A stretch of 64,000 nt of DNA, taken from Azorhizobium doebereinerae UFLA1-100. GTDB lineage: Bacteria > Pseudomonadota > Alphaproteobacteria > Rhizobiales > Xanthobacteraceae. Under the pieces are notes generated by a model. That model did not search any database, was not told the origin of the DNA, and saw only the letters and a program-made list of their open reading frames with translations. Positions 36,521-45,813 of the stretch are shown one piece after another; position 1 is the stretch's first letter, and each line of letters opens with the position of its first letter. The stretch spans positions 62,001 through 126,000 of the forward strand of contig NZ_AXBA01000021.1 of NCBI RefSeq assembly GCF_000473085.1. The letters run 5' to 3'. The translations under genes and the position numbers were made by a program.

Positions 36521-36534
36521 TGTACAGTCGTACA
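36521..36534. promoter_or_regulatory. Candidate TetR operator
   Basis: TGTAC-AGTC-GTACA is a perfect 5-bp inverted repeat in the 140-base gap between the divergent cyclase and TetR genes, in an AT-richer patch. It fits a TetR-type operator controlling both directions. Confidence 0.5.
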
Positions 36535-36607
36535 TAATCTTGGATATGCGTTCAATAGCCGTGCCGCGCGTGTTGGCGCGCGCCGCCGGCGCCGTGTATG
36601 AAACAGC

Positions 36608-37297
36608 ATGACCGATGCGCAGGAAAAGCCCCGCCCCCGTCGCCGCGCCAAGCCGGCGCGGTCCGCCGTGGCGCCGGATGCGGCGGCCCGGCCGGACCGG
36701 CGCGCGGCCATCCTGCTGAGCGCGGAGGCGCTGTTCGCCGAGCGGGGTTACGCCGCCGTCTCGGTGCGCGACATCGCCACCCGGGCGGGCGTGCCGATCG
36801 CCCTCGTGGGCTATTATTTCGGCCGCAAGCCGGAATTGTTCGGCACCATCTTCGAGCACCGGCAGATCTATATCCGCGAGCGCATCGCCCGCATCGAGGC
36901 GGTGGATTGCAACCCGGCCAATGCCGGGGCCGTGGAGCAACTGGTGCGGGCCTGGGCGGAGCCGGTCATCAGCATGCGCGGCAGCGAGGCGGGGGACGTC
37001 TTCGCCCTGCTCGTGGCCCGCACCGCCTGGGACCCGGGGCCGGAGGCGATCGAGATCATCAAGCGCTTCTACGATCCCCTGGCGCGGGCCTTCTTCGGCG
37101 CCATGCAGCAGGCGATCCCCACCTGCGCGCCGGACCGCATCGTCTGGGCCTATGAATATGCGGTCGGCGCGCTGCTCATGTATGTGGGCGACAAGCGCAT
37201 CGAGCGCCTCACCGAGGGCCGCGCCGCCTCGGCCGACCCGGAGCAGTGCGAGGATTTCATCCGCTTCGTCACCGCCGGCTTCGAGGCGCTGCGTTAG
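36608..37297 (+). CDS. TetR-family transcriptional regulator
   Basis: This is a 229-residue TetR-type repressor. After a basic, Ala/Pro-rich N-terminus of about 30 residues, the helix-turn-helix reads LFAERGYAAVSVRDIATRAGVPIALVGYYFGRKPELF. The C-terminal ligand domain resembles the CerR-type/YbiH (TetR_C) group. It is divergent from the cyclase-BKACE-SMP-30-binding-protein genes and convergent with an amidohydrolase gene. A candidate operator lies at 36521-36534. Confidence 0.9.
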   Translation: MTDAQEKPRPRRRAKPARSAVAPDAAARPDRRAAILLSAEALFAERGYAAVSVRDIATRAGVPIALVGYYFGRKPELFGTIFEHRQIYIRERIARIEAVDCNPANAGAVEQLVRAWAEPVISMRGSEAGDVFALLVARTAWDPGPEAIEIIKRFYDPLARAFFGAMQQAIPTCAPDRIVWAYEYAVGALLMYVGDKRIERLTEGRAASADPEQCEDFIRFVTAGFEALR

Positions 37298-37325
37298 AAG
37301 CGGACGGTCCGTGGCCGAGCGGGGC

Positions 37326-38708
37326 CTATCCCTCGCCGCGGAAGGCGGCTTGGGCCTCCGGCAGCGCCCAGATCCTCTGCACGGCCGCCGACCCCGCCGC
37401 CACGATGGCCGCCTCGTCGCCATGGAGATAGCGACCGCCCGCCAGCAGCACGCGCCCGTCCACGGCCACCATGTCCACATTGGCGCGATTGGCCAGCGCG
37501 ACCATGGCCCGGCGCGGATCGAACAGCGGCTGGAGGTGGGGATGGGTGAGGTCGAGCACCGTGATGTCGGCGGCGGCGCCCGGCTCCAGCACGCCGAGGT
37601 CCGGCCGCCGGATGGCGGCGGCGGCGGAGACGGTGACCGCGTCGATCAATTGGGCCGAGGTGGCGACGTCGGAGCGTCCAGTGGTCACCTTGGAGATGAT
37701 GGCGGCGGCGTTGATCTCGCCCAGCAGGTCCATGTTGTAGCCGTCGGTGCCGATGAGCGTGCGCACGCCGTGTTCCGCGAACCGTGCGAAGGCGGCGGTG
37801 CGGCCGGTGCGGGCGAAGACGCGCGGGCAGTTGAGCACCGTTGCCCCGCGCGCCGCCATCAGGCGCAGGTCGTCATCGGTGGAGGCGACGCAATGGGCCG
37901 CCAGCAGGTCCGGCGCCAAAAGGCCCAGCCAGTCCAGATATTCCGCCGGGGTGCGGCCGTCGTAGCGGGCCTTGATGGTGGCCACCTCCGCATCGCTCTG
38001 GGCGAGGTGGGTGGTGATCGGCACGTTGAGCTCCCGCGCCCGCGCGGCGCAGGCGCGCAGCAGGTCCGGGCCGCAGGTGTCGGTGGCGTGGGGGCTCATG
38101 GCAAGGCGGATGCGCCCCTCGCCCTTGCCCTCCCAGCGCGCGTGGAGCGCGTTCCAGGCGGCGAGGTCCGCCGCGCCGTCATCGCCCGCATAGCGCACCA
38201 CCCCGTCCGGCCCGGCCTTGGCGTCGGCGGTGGAGAACAGGTAGGGCGCGCCGTAGAAGCGCAGGCCCATCTCCTCCGCCGCGTCGAACATCTCCGGGAT
38301 GCCGTTCCTGAACGGCTCCATCACCGTGGTGGCGCCGCCCTTCAGCAACTGGAGGATGCCGAGCCGGGCGATGGCAAGGCGCTCCTCGCGGCTCAGGATG
38401 TCGATGCCGGTCTTGGTGAGCGGCAGCAGCACCGTGTAGATGATGCTCTTGTTGCTGCGCCGCCCCGCGCCGTCCTCCGCATGGGTGCGCGCCACCGCCT
38501 CGCTGAAGCAGTGATTGTGCAGGTTCAGGAGGCCCGGCAGCACGAAGCGGCCGGGCGCGTCGAACACCTGGTCCGCGCTGGGACGGGTGGCGGTGATGGC
38601 GGCGATGCGCCTGCCCTCCAGCAGCACCCAGCGGTCGGTGAGGACCTGCTGGGCGCCGCTGGCATCGCGGGAGAGGACATGGCTGCCGAAGATCGCTGTC
38701 GTGCTCAT
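37326..38708 (-). CDS. Amidohydrolase, aminohydrolase/8-oxoguanine deaminase type
   Basis: This is a 460-residue member of the ATZ/TRZ cytosine-deaminase-like amidohydrolases that deaminate or dechlorinate N-heterocycles. Metal ligands are H64 and H66 (LHNHCF), His in THLAQSD, His in LLAAHCVAS and Asp in GTDGYNMD. The beta-sandwich strands frame the barrel at both ends. Close family members act on 8-oxoguanine, guanine or triazines. Its ATG overlaps the end of the upstream family-5 binding protein by 4 bases. The ureide-type enzymes in the same operon favour a nitrogenous heterocycle as substrate. Confidence 0.88.
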   Translation of the reverse strand: MSTTAIFGSHVLSRDASGAQQVLTDRWVLLEGRRIAAITATRPSADQVFDAPGRFVLPGLLNLHNHCFSEAVARTHAEDGAGRRSNKSIIYTVLLPLTKTGIDILSREERLAIARLGILQLLKGGATTVMEPFRNGIPEMFDAAEEMGLRFYGAPYLFSTADAKAGPDGVVRYAGDDGAADLAAWNALHARWEGKGEGRIRLAMSPHATDTCGPDLLRACAARARELNVPITTHLAQSDAEVATIKARYDGRTPAEYLDWLGLLAPDLLAAHCVASTDDDLRLMAARGATVLNCPRVFARTGRTAAFARFAEHGVRTLIGTDGYNMDLLGEINAAAIISKVTTGRSDVATSAQLIDAVTVSAAAAIRRPDLGVLEPGAAADITVLDLTHPHLQPLFDPRRAMVALANRANVDMVAVDGRVLLAGGRYLHGDEAAIVAAGSAAVQRIWALPEAQAAFRGEG

Positions 38709-40288
38709 GCGGGTCGCACGCCCCAGAAGACGGCGGTGCCATTCTGGATGCCGGTGATGGAATTGCGGTAGGCGGTGGGCTGCTTGTAGAGACCGATGGG
38801 ATAATAAGGCACCTCCTCGAAGGCGAGGGCCTGGATCTCGCGGCAGACGCGCTGCTGCTCGGCCAGCGTCGGCGCGGACAGCCATTGGGCGCGCAGGGCG
38901 CCCATCTTCTCGCTCTTGTACCAGCCGGCGGTGCCGGCATCGCCGCGCAGATTGGTATTTCCGGCGGGGTTGAGCCAGTCGATGCCCTGCCAGTTGCCGA
39001 CGCCGGCGCTCCAGCCACCCTCGGCGATGGGGCCCTTCTTGAGCTGGCGCTGGAGCACGTTGCCGAATTCCATGCCGGCATATTCCACATTCATGCCCAC
39101 CTGCTGGAGCATGTCGGCGGCCACGTCGCCCAAGGGCTTCTGCGCGGCCGAATTGACCGGCACCATCAGCACCACCTTCTCGCCATTGTAGCCGGCCGCC
39201 TTGAGCGCGGCCTTCACCTTGGCGATGTCGCGCGGACCGCGAAACACGTCGAGGCCCACGTCGCTCGCCAGCGGCGTGCCGGGGGCGAAGAAGCCGATGG
39301 GCGTGGTCTGATATTGCGGATCATCGCCCGCCACCGCCGTCATGAAGGCGCTCTGGTCGATGGCGCCGAACAGGGCGCGCCGGATCGCCGGATTGTCGAA
39401 CGGCGGCTGCAAGTGGTTCACCCGCATCATGCAGGCATAGCCGCGCGGATCGAGGATGCGGATGGCGACGCCCTTGGCGCTCTTGAGGATCGGCAACAGG
39501 TCATGCGGGGCCGTCTCCTGCCAGTCCTGCTCGCCGGTCTGCACGGCGGCGGCGCCGGTGGCGGCATCCGGCATGGTGGTCCAGACCACGCGATCGTAAT
39601 GCACGATCTTCGGGCCGGCGGTCCAATCCGCCGTGCCGCTTTCGCGCGGCTTGTAGCGCTCGAACCGGGCGTAAACGTTGCGGGCGCCCTGGATGCGCTC
39701 GTCGGCGACGAAGCGGAACGGCCCGCTGCCCACCACCTCGGTGAGCGGCTTGAACGGGTTCTGCGTCGCCAGGCGCTCGGGCATCATGAAGGGCGCCTGT
39801 ACGGCGGCCTTGCCGAGCGCGGTGGGCAGCAGCGGAAACGGACGCTTCAGGCGGAAGCGGATGGTGCGGTCGTCGGGGGCGGAGAGTTCGTCGGTGGCGG
39901 CCATCAATTCGGCGCCGAAGCCGTCGCGCTTGGCCCAGCGCGTGATGCTGGCCACGCAGTCGCGGGCGAGCACCTTCTCGCCGTCGTGCCACAGCAGGCC
40001 CTCGCGCAAGGTCAGATCCCATTGCAGCCCGTCATTGCCGACCAGATGGCCTTCCACCATCTGCGGCGAGACGTCGAGCGCGGAATTCATCCCGTACAGC
40101 GTGTCATAGACCATGTAGCCGTGGTTTCGGGAGACCTGCGCCGTGGAATAGATCGGGTCGGTGAAGGAGAGGTCGATCACCGGAATGAAGCGCAGCGTGG
40201 TCTGCGACTGCGCGCGAACGATGGAGGGCAGGGACATGAGGGGCACGGCTGCGGCGGCGCGCAGGACCGAGCGTCGGGACATGAGCAT
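38705..40288 (-). CDS. Family 5 (dipeptide/oligopeptide-type) ABC substrate-binding protein
   Basis: This is a 527-residue periplasmic binding protein of the DppA/OppA (SBP_bac_5) family. The signal MLMSRRSVLRAAAAVPLMSLPSIVRAQ has a twin-arginine-like start. The family core includes the ALDVSPQMVEGHLVGNDGLQWDLTLREGLLWHDG block. The ATG at 40288 follows AAGGA by 7 bases. No family-5 permease is nearby, so it is an orphan. Location between a deacetylase-like and a deaminase-like gene suggests uptake of the compound those enzymes process. Confidence 0.88.
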   Translation of the reverse strand: MLMSRRSVLRAAAAVPLMSLPSIVRAQSQTTLRFIPVIDLSFTDPIYSTAQVSRNHGYMVYDTLYGMNSALDVSPQMVEGHLVGNDGLQWDLTLREGLLWHDGEKVLARDCVASITRWAKRDGFGAELMAATDELSAPDDRTIRFRLKRPFPLLPTALGKAAVQAPFMMPERLATQNPFKPLTEVVGSGPFRFVADERIQGARNVYARFERYKPRESGTADWTAGPKIVHYDRVVWTTMPDAATGAAAVQTGEQDWQETAPHDLLPILKSAKGVAIRILDPRGYACMMRVNHLQPPFDNPAIRRALFGAIDQSAFMTAVAGDDPQYQTTPIGFFAPGTPLASDVGLDVFRGPRDIAKVKAALKAAGYNGEKVVLMVPVNSAAQKPLGDVAADMLQQVGMNVEYAGMEFGNVLQRQLKKGPIAEGGWSAGVGNWQGIDWLNPAGNTNLRGDAGTAGWYKSEKMGALRAQWLSAPTLAEQQRVCREIQALAFEEVPYYPIGLYKQPTAYRNSITGIQNGTAVFWGVRPA

Positions 40289-40407
40289 CTGAACATCCTT
40301 AAGGTCTGCAACGGCGCAGAGCACCCGGAGCGGGGCATTTCCGGCCAGTGTTGGAGGCGGCCGGGCAGGTGGTGGACAGGCGGCGCCAGCGCCGCCCGCG
40401 AGAGGGC

Positions 40408-41289
40408 TCAGGCCTTGGGCTCGTGCGCCTCGAAATGGGCGGTGATCTCGGCGCCGGTGGCGGTCCAGATGTCGCCGCGATCGCGCACCCAGGTCAGGAA
40501 TTCGCGCAGCAGCTTCAGCCGCATGGGCCGTCCGCTCACCTGCGGGTGCAGCACCGTGGTGATGAGCCCGCCCCAGTCCGCCGTCTCTTCCAGCTCGTCC
40601 TTCCAGATGGAGAGCACATGCTCGCGCGGGAACAGCGGGCGGGGCGAATAGCGGTTGGTGAGGCCGTAGAGCCAGTCGTCATAGGTCATGGTGACCGGCA
40701 GCTCCACGAGGCCCGGCGTGCCGTCATCCAGCACATGGCGATAGGGCCGCACGTCATCGCGCCAGGAGGAGGAGTATTTCAGGCCACGCGCCTTCAGCAG
40801 CACGCGCAGTTCCTCGCAGCTCTCCCCATAGGGCGCGCGATAACCGGTGGGGACCACGCCGAGCCGTGACTTCAGCGTCTCCAGCCCCCGGTCCACCTCC
40901 TCGGTGAGCGAGGGGTGCCCGGGCATGGGCATGATGTGGTGAAAGCCGTGGTGGCCGATCTCATGCCCCGCCTTCAGGATGGCTTCCGCCGTGGCCGGGT
41001 GCGCCTCCACGCTCCAGCCGGTGATGAAGACGGTGGCCTTCATCTCCAGCTGGGCGAACAGCTCCAGCATCTTCGGCACGCCGACGCGCGCCTCGAAGCC
41101 GCCGAAGGACATGGTGACCAGTTCGGCGTAGCGCGCCGGGTCCTTCGAGGTCCAGGCGCTCTCCGCGTCCACGTCCACGGAGAGGAACATGGCGCCGCGC
41201 TTGCCGTCCGGCCAGGGGATGACCGGGGCCGGCGGCGCGCGGTTGGCGGGCGCCAGCGGCAGCGCTGCGAAAGCATCATTGTCCGGCAT
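40408..41289 (-). CDS. Polysaccharide-deacetylase-fold protein, PuuE allantoinase-like
   Basis: This is a 293-residue NodB-homology protein without signal peptide, hence cytoplasmic. The metal motif is the SVDVDAES form rather than TFDDG. Motif 2 is GHEIGHHGFHH and motif 3 is GYRAPYGES. This combination is typical of the PuuE/HpPgdA subgroup, which includes cofactor-independent allantoinases and imidase-like enzymes. Its operon partners are an N-carbamoyl amino-acid hydrolase and a deaminase-like enzyme, which agrees with C-N bond hydrolysis more than sugar deacetylation. It overlaps the binding-protein gene upstream by 14 bases. Confidence 0.85.
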   Translation of the reverse strand: MPDNDAFAALPLAPANRAPPAPVIPWPDGKRGAMFLSVDVDAESAWTSKDPARYAELVTMSFGGFEARVGVPKMLELFAQLEMKATVFITGWSVEAHPATAEAILKAGHEIGHHGFHHIMPMPGHPSLTEEVDRGLETLKSRLGVVPTGYRAPYGESCEELRVLLKARGLKYSSSWRDDVRPYRHVLDDGTPGLVELPVTMTYDDWLYGLTNRYSPRPLFPREHVLSIWKDELEETADWGGLITTVLHPQVSGRPMRLKLLREFLTWVRDRGDIWTATGAEITAHFEAHEPKA

Positions 41290-42097
41290 CGATCGTGACC
41301 TCCTGGACGCCGTTGGAAGAGAGCGACCAGGTCGCCGGCAGCTTGGAATAGGTGCCGTCCGCGATCAGCTCGCGCAGCGCCTGGGTGATGGCGCCGCGCA
41401 GCGGCGTGGCGGCGGTGGTGACGGCGATGCCCATCAGCGTCCAGCGCGTGGGCTCGCCCACCAGGGCATAGGTGTTGGGCTCCTGGGCCATGATGTAGGG
41501 CAGGGTCTCGCTGCCCTGCATGGCGGCGTCGATGCGGCCCTGGCGCAGCTGCGTGCGCGCGTCAGCCGAGCCTTCCGTGCCCACCACCACGATGGCGGGC
41601 TTGCCGGCGGCGACGCAGGCGGTGTCGGAGAAGTCCTTGATGACGCCGGGCAGCGAGGTGCGGCGGCTCGCCCCCACCTTCTGGCCGCACAGCGCCTCGC
41701 GGGTGGGGAATTCCGCCGCGCGGCCGGCCTGGGTGAAGAATTGCGTGCCCGAGCGCAGATAGTCGATGAAGCTGGCGGTGTCGCGACGCGCCGGCAGGTC
41801 CGACATGCCGGAGAGGATGAGGTCCACCCGCTCCGTGCGCAGCGAGGAGAGCATGGCTTCGAAGCTGGTCTCCTGCCACTGCATCCTGAGCCCCAGCTTC
41901 TCCGCCAGCGCGTTGCCCAGGGCCACGTCGAAGCCGGTGAGGGCGCCGGTGGCCGGATCCTTCATCTCCAGAGGCGGATAGTTGGGCACGATGGCGGCGA
42001 TCAGCGTGCCGCGCGCCTTGATCTCGGGCGGCAGGTCCACGGCGCCGGCAATGGAGGGAGCCAGCAGGCAGGCGCAGAGCAGAACGCGTTTCAGCAT
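41276..42097 (-). CDS. Family 3 (polar amino-acid-type) ABC substrate-binding protein
   Basis: This is a 273-residue periplasmic binding protein of the SBP_bac_3 family. The signal ends SIAGA-VDLPPEIKARGTLIAAI. Family blocks YPPLEMKDPATGALTGFDVALGNALAEKLGL and VDLILSGMSDLPARRD are present. Together with the ATPase and single permease gene upstream it forms a complete polar-amino-acid-type importer. The ATG at 42097 lies 13 bases after the ATPase stop. Confidence 0.92.
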   Translation of the reverse strand: MLKRVLLCACLLAPSIAGAVDLPPEIKARGTLIAAIVPNYPPLEMKDPATGALTGFDVALGNALAEKLGLRMQWQETSFEAMLSSLRTERVDLILSGMSDLPARRDTASFIDYLRSGTQFFTQAGRAAEFPTREALCGQKVGASRRTSLPGVIKDFSDTACVAAGKPAIVVVGTEGSADARTQLRQGRIDAAMQGSETLPYIMAQEPNTYALVGEPTRWTLMGIAVTTAATPLRGAITQALRELIADGTYSKLPATWSLSSNGVQEVTIDAGQ

Positions 42098-42110
42098 GGT
42101 GCAGCTCCAA

Positions 42111-42896
42111 TTATCCGAGGACGGCGGACAGGAAGGCCTGGGTGCGGGCTTCGCGGGGGCGCAGGAGCACCTCTTCCGCCGGGCCCTGTTCGAGGATGCG
42201 GCCGTGATCCATGAACACGACGCGGTCGGCCACCTCGCGGGCAAATCCCAGTTCGTGGGTGACCACGATCATGGTCATGCCGGAGGCGGCCAGTTCCTTC
42301 ATTACGGCCAGCACCTCGCCGACCAGTTCGGGATCGAGCGCCGAGGTCGGCTCGTCGAACAGCATGACGCGGGGGTGCATGGCGAGCGCGCGGGCGATGG
42401 CGACACGCTGCTGCTGGCCGCCGGAGAGCTGGGCGGGATAGTGCCCGGCCTTGTCGGCGAGACCGACGCGGGCGAGCAGCGCCTGCACCTCTTCCGCCGC
42501 CGCCGCGCGCGGCCGGCGCAGTACCTCGACCGGACCCTCGACGATATTCTCCAGCGCGGTGAGATGGGGAAACAGGTTGAAGCGCTGGAACACCATGCCG
42601 GTGGCGAGCCGCTGGCGGGCGATCTCGCGCTCGGAGCGGCGGTGCAGCCGGCCGTTGGCGATGGTGAAGCCGTTCAGCTCCCCATCCACCCAGATGGCGC
42701 CGGAATCCTGCTGCGCCAGCTGGTTGATACAGCGCAGCAGCGTCGTCTTGCCGGAGCCGGAAGCGCCGATCAGGCACACCACCTCGCCGGGAAACACGTC
42801 CAGCGAGACGTGATGCAACACGCGGAAAGCGCCGAAATGCTTCTCCAGCGCGACGATGGAGACGATGGGGTTGCGATGGTCCGCCGCCCCGGTCAT
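42111..42896 (-). CDS. Polar amino-acid-type ABC transporter ATPase (GlnQ-like)
   Basis: This is a 261-residue ATPase with Walker [10 protein letters not shown], signature LSGGQQQR, Walker [15 protein letters not shown] and switch His in VVTHELGFA. These are the diagnostic blocks of the GlnQ/HisP group. The [20 protein letters not shown] block is also of that group. It overlaps the permease gene by 4 bases. Confidence 0.95.
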   Translation of the reverse strand: MTGAADHRNPIVSIVALEKHFGAFRVLHHVSLDVFPGEVVCLIGASGSGKTTLLRCINQLAQQDSGAIWVDGELNGFTIANGRLHRRSEREIARQRLATGMVFQRFNLFPHLTALENIVEGPVEVLRRPRAAAAEEVQALLARVGLADKAGHYPAQLSGGQQQRVAIARALAMHPRVMLFDEPTSALDPELVGEVLAVMKELAASGMTMIVVTHELGFAREVADRVVFMDHGRILEQGPAEEVLLRPREARTQAFLSAVLG

Positions 42897-43735
42897 CGGC
42901 CACCTGCCGTGCCGCGGGCGAAATGGCGCTCCAGCAGCATCTGCAACGGGGTGAGCACGGAAATGACCGCCAGGTACCAGATGGCGGCGACGATCAGCAG
43001 CTCAATGACGCGGGAATTGGCGTAATAGATGTTCTGCGCGCTGTGCAGGATCTCCGTGTACTGGATCACCGAGGCCAGCGAGGTGAGCTTCACCATGCCG
43101 ATGAATTCATTGCCCAAAGGCGGGATGATCACGCGCATGGCCTGCGGCAGCACGATGCGGCGGAGCGCCAGCAGGCGCGTCATGCCGATGGCCTTGGCGG
43201 CCTCGTACTGGCCGGTGTCCACCGCGAGCATGCCGGCGCGGACCACTTCCGACGTATACGCGCCCTGGTTGATGCCGAGGCCGAGGAAGGCCGCGACCAT
43301 GGGGGTCATCACGTCCACCGTGCGCACCGTCCAGACGCCGCTGATGCCGAGGCGCGGGAAGATGAGCGCCAGGTTGAACCACAGCAGCAACTGGAGGATG
43401 ACCGGGGTGCCGCGGAACAGCCAGACATAGCCGACCGCCACGCCGCGCAGCACGGGATTGGGCGACATGCGCATGGTGGCGGTGGTGACGCCCAGCGCGA
43501 TGCCGAGCGCCATAGTCGCGACGGTCATGACGAGGGTATTGGCGATGCCCGTCAGGATGGCCGGCGCGGTGAGGAAGGCGCCGACATAGCGCCATTCGAT
43601 CATCCCGACGGCGAAGGCCCGGCCAAGCGCCGCCAGCAGCAGAAGGATGACCGCCACCGCGAGCCAGCGCCCCCAGTGGCGTTCCGGGGCGATGCTGTAG
43701 CCGGAAATGTCCGGCAAGGGCGCTGGCGCGGTCAT
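42893..43735 (-). CDS. Polar amino-acid-type ABC transporter permease
   Basis: This is a 280-residue inner-membrane permease of the HisM/GlnP family with about five to six hydrophobic segments. The EAA loop reads [38 protein letters not shown], a very typical sequence. Only one permease gene is present, so the protein probably acts as a homodimer. The upstream gene is the N-carbamoyl hydrolase, 67 bases away. Confidence 0.94.
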   Translation of the reverse strand: MTAPAPLPDISGYSIAPERHWGRWLAVAVILLLLAALGRAFAVGMIEWRYVGAFLTAPAILTGIANTLVMTVATMALGIALGVTTATMRMSPNPVLRGVAVGYVWLFRGTPVILQLLLWFNLALIFPRLGISGVWTVRTVDVMTPMVAAFLGLGINQGAYTSEVVRAGMLAVDTGQYEAAKAIGMTRLLALRRIVLPQAMRVIIPPLGNEFIGMVKLTSLASVIQYTEILHSAQNIYYANSRVIELLIVAAIWYLAVISVLTPLQMLLERHFARGTAGGR

Positions 43736-43802
43736 CGCTTCACTCCTGCAAGGCCGGGATCACTCCAGCGGATTCACTCGGGCGGAATCCCTGCGGGCGC
43801 GC

Positions 43803-44744
43803 TCATTCCGGCAGCACGGCGCCGACCTGGTCGACGAGGCGCCGGTAATGCTGCGGGCGGCGGTGGGCGGCGAAGTTGAACATCTTCTCCTTGCCCTGGC
43901 GGCAGGCATCGAGATCGCAATCGGCCACCAGCAGTTCGTCCGCGAGGGTCGTGGCCTGCGCCACCAGGACGCCGTTGGGATCGACGATGCAGGAGCCGCC
44001 GATGAGCGCCGAGCCGTCCTCGTCCCCGGCCTTGGCCACGCTCACCGCCCAGGTGGCGTTCATATAGGCATTGGCCTGCGCCACGAGGGTGGAATGGAAG
44101 GTGCGCAGGGCCGCGTCCTCCGTGCTGCCGCCGTTGGGGTCATAGGCCGCCGAATTGTAGCCCATGAGCATCAGCTCCACGCCTTGCAAGCCGTATGCCC
44201 GCCAGCCTTCCGGCCAGCGGCGGTCGTTGCACACCAGCATGCCGAGGATGGGCGCGTGCCACGCCGCCGGCCCGCGAAAGGCGGGAAAGCCGAGGTCGCC
44301 ATACTCGAAATAGCGCTTCTCCAGCTGCTGGAAGCGCGCACCCGGGCGCGGCTCCACCGAGCCGGGCAGGTGGACCTTGCGATAGAGCCCGAGGAGGCTG
44401 CCGTCCGGCCCCACGGTGATGGCGCTGTTGAAGCGCTGACCATCAGGGGTCAGCTCCGCATAGCCCACATAGAAGCCGACGCCGAGCGCCTGGGCCCGGT
44501 CGAACAGGGGCTGCACCGCCGGGTTGGGCATGGCGCGCTCGAAATGGCGGTCCAGTGCCTCGCCTTCAAGCAGCCAGCGGGGAAAGAAGGTGGTGAAGGC
44601 CAGTTCTGGGAAGACCACCAGGGTCGCGCCTTGCGCGGCGGCCTGTTCCATGAGGTCGATCATCCGGGCCAGGGTCCGCTCCCGCGGCTCCGCTAGCGCG
44701 GTCGGCCCCATCTGTGCCGCCGCCACCCTGATTACGCGCGCCAT
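43803..44744 (-). CDS. N-carbamoyl-D-amino-acid hydrolase-like nitrilase-family enzyme
   Basis: This is a 313-residue carbon-nitrogen hydrolase. The catalytic triad is E47 (FPELAF), K123 (YRKVHLPG) and C172 (VCNDRRWPE). The CNDRRWPE block and the C-terminal MFNFAAHRRPQHY segment are characteristic of Agrobacterium N-carbamoyl-D-amino-acid amidohydrolase, which releases CO2, ammonia and the free amino acid. The ATG at 44744 gives family length; the frame extends 7 codons further. It heads a seven-gene operon with an amino-acid importer and is divergent from a LysR gene. Confidence 0.9.
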   Translation of the reverse strand: MARVIRVAAAQMGPTALAEPRERTLARMIDLMEQAAAQGATLVVFPELAFTTFFPRWLLEGEALDRHFERAMPNPAVQPLFDRAQALGVGFYVGYAELTPDGQRFNSAITVGPDGSLLGLYRKVHLPGSVEPRPGARFQQLEKRYFEYGDLGFPAFRGPAAWHAPILGMLVCNDRRWPEGWRAYGLQGVELMLMGYNSAAYDPNGGSTEDAALRTFHSTLVAQANAYMNATWAVSVAKAGDEDGSALIGGSCIVDPNGVLVAQATTLADELLVADCDLDACRQGKEKMFNFAAHRRPQHYRRLVDQVGAVLPE

Positions 44745-44853
44745 AACGCCTCCATGGGCCAACATTCGCGAGGCTGGCGCGCCCGTGTCCCGCGCCGGCT
44801 TTCCCCCTGGATGCTGCCTGCGCGCGGCAGTGGCTTCAATAAGTCAGACTATG

Positions 44854-44872
44854 ATATTTTCGGTCAGAATAT
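44854..44872. promoter_or_regulatory. Candidate LysR box
   Basis: ATATT-N9-AATAT (44854-44872) contains the T-N11-A pattern of LysR-type sites and lies in the AT-rich gap between the divergent hydrolase operon and the LysR gene, ending 15 bases before the LysR ATG. Confidence 0.55.
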
Positions 44873-44887
44873 TTGATGGAGTGATAG

Positions 44888-45793
44888 ATGAACCTGCGGC
44901 AACTGGAGGTTCTCCGGGCGGTGATCCGCCATCGCACCACGGTCGCCGCCGCCGAGGAACTGGCGCTGTCGCAGCCGGCGATCAGCAACGCGCTCAAGCA
45001 GATGGAGGCCCAGACCGGGTTTGCCCTGTTCGAGCGGGTCAACAACCGCCTCTTTCCGACCGCCGAGGCGCTCACGCTCTATGAGGAGAGCGAGGCGATC
45101 TTCGCCCTCCATGCGAAGCTGGAGCGCCGGGTCCAGGACCTGCGCGAGAACCGGGCGGGGCACCTGTCCATCGTCGCCACCCCGCCCTTGGCCTACAGCG
45201 TCATCTCACCCGCCCTTGCCTCCTTCGTCCGCCATCGGCCCTCCGCCCGCATCTTCTTCGACGTGCGGCGCTATGAGGAGATCATCGAGAGCGTGCTCAA
45301 CCGGGTGGCCGAGCTCGGCTTCGCGCTCGGCCTCGACCATCACCCCGGCATCGCCCATGAGGTGGTCCATCGCGGCGACATGGTGTGCGTGTTCGCGCCC
45401 GATCATCCGCTGGCGAGCCGTGCCGCCGTTTCGGCCGGGGACATCGCGGACTTTCCGCTGATCGGGCTTGAGCGCGGCACCCGTCTCGGGGAGGCGCTGC
45501 GCGAGAGCTTCGCCCGCGCCGCCGCGCCCTTCCAGCCGGTGGTCGAGGTGCGCTATTGCAACACCGCCTGCTCGCTGGCGGCCAGCGGCGTGGGGGTGGC
45601 GGTGGTCGATCCCTTCTCGCCCTTCCAGGGCTGGCCGCAGCCTTTGGTGGTGCGTCCGTTCGCGCCGCGCACGCCGGTGGTCTCCTACATGCTCTGGTCC
45701 GAGGCCGCGCCTTTGTCACGTCTGGCGCGGGCCTTCCTGGAGGAGGTGCGGGAGATGAGCGGCAAGCTCAACACCGGGCAGGCCGGCCCGTAG
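44888..45793 (+). CDS. LysR-family transcriptional regulator
   Basis: This is a 301-residue LysR-type regulator. The N-terminal helix-turn-helix reads MNLRQLEVLRAVIRHRTTVAAAEELALSQPAISNALKQME, and a periplasmic-binding-like effector domain follows from about residue 90. It is transcribed divergently from the N-carbamoyl hydrolase and ABC operon, the usual arrangement for control of the opposite operon and itself. It is convergent with the catabolic block downstream and separated from it by a GC hairpin. Confidence 0.93.
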   Translation: MNLRQLEVLRAVIRHRTTVAAAEELALSQPAISNALKQMEAQTGFALFERVNNRLFPTAEALTLYEESEAIFALHAKLERRVQDLRENRAGHLSIVATPPLAYSVISPALASFVRHRPSARIFFDVRRYEEIIESVLNRVAELGFALGLDHHPGIAHEVVHRGDMVCVFAPDHPLASRAAVSAGDIADFPLIGLERGTRLGEALRESFARAAAPFQPVVEVRYCNTACSLAASGVGVAVVDPFSPFQGWPQPLVVRPFAPRTPVVSYMLWSEAAPLSRLARAFLEEVREMSGKLNTGQAGP

Positions 45794-45813
45794 CCACCCG
45801 TGTGACGCGTCCC

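Noticed and set aside
42091-42903. Second long frame overlapping the GlnQ-like ATPase on the same strand
   Set aside because: It lacks Walker motifs. The frame at 42111-42896 has all ABC signature blocks.
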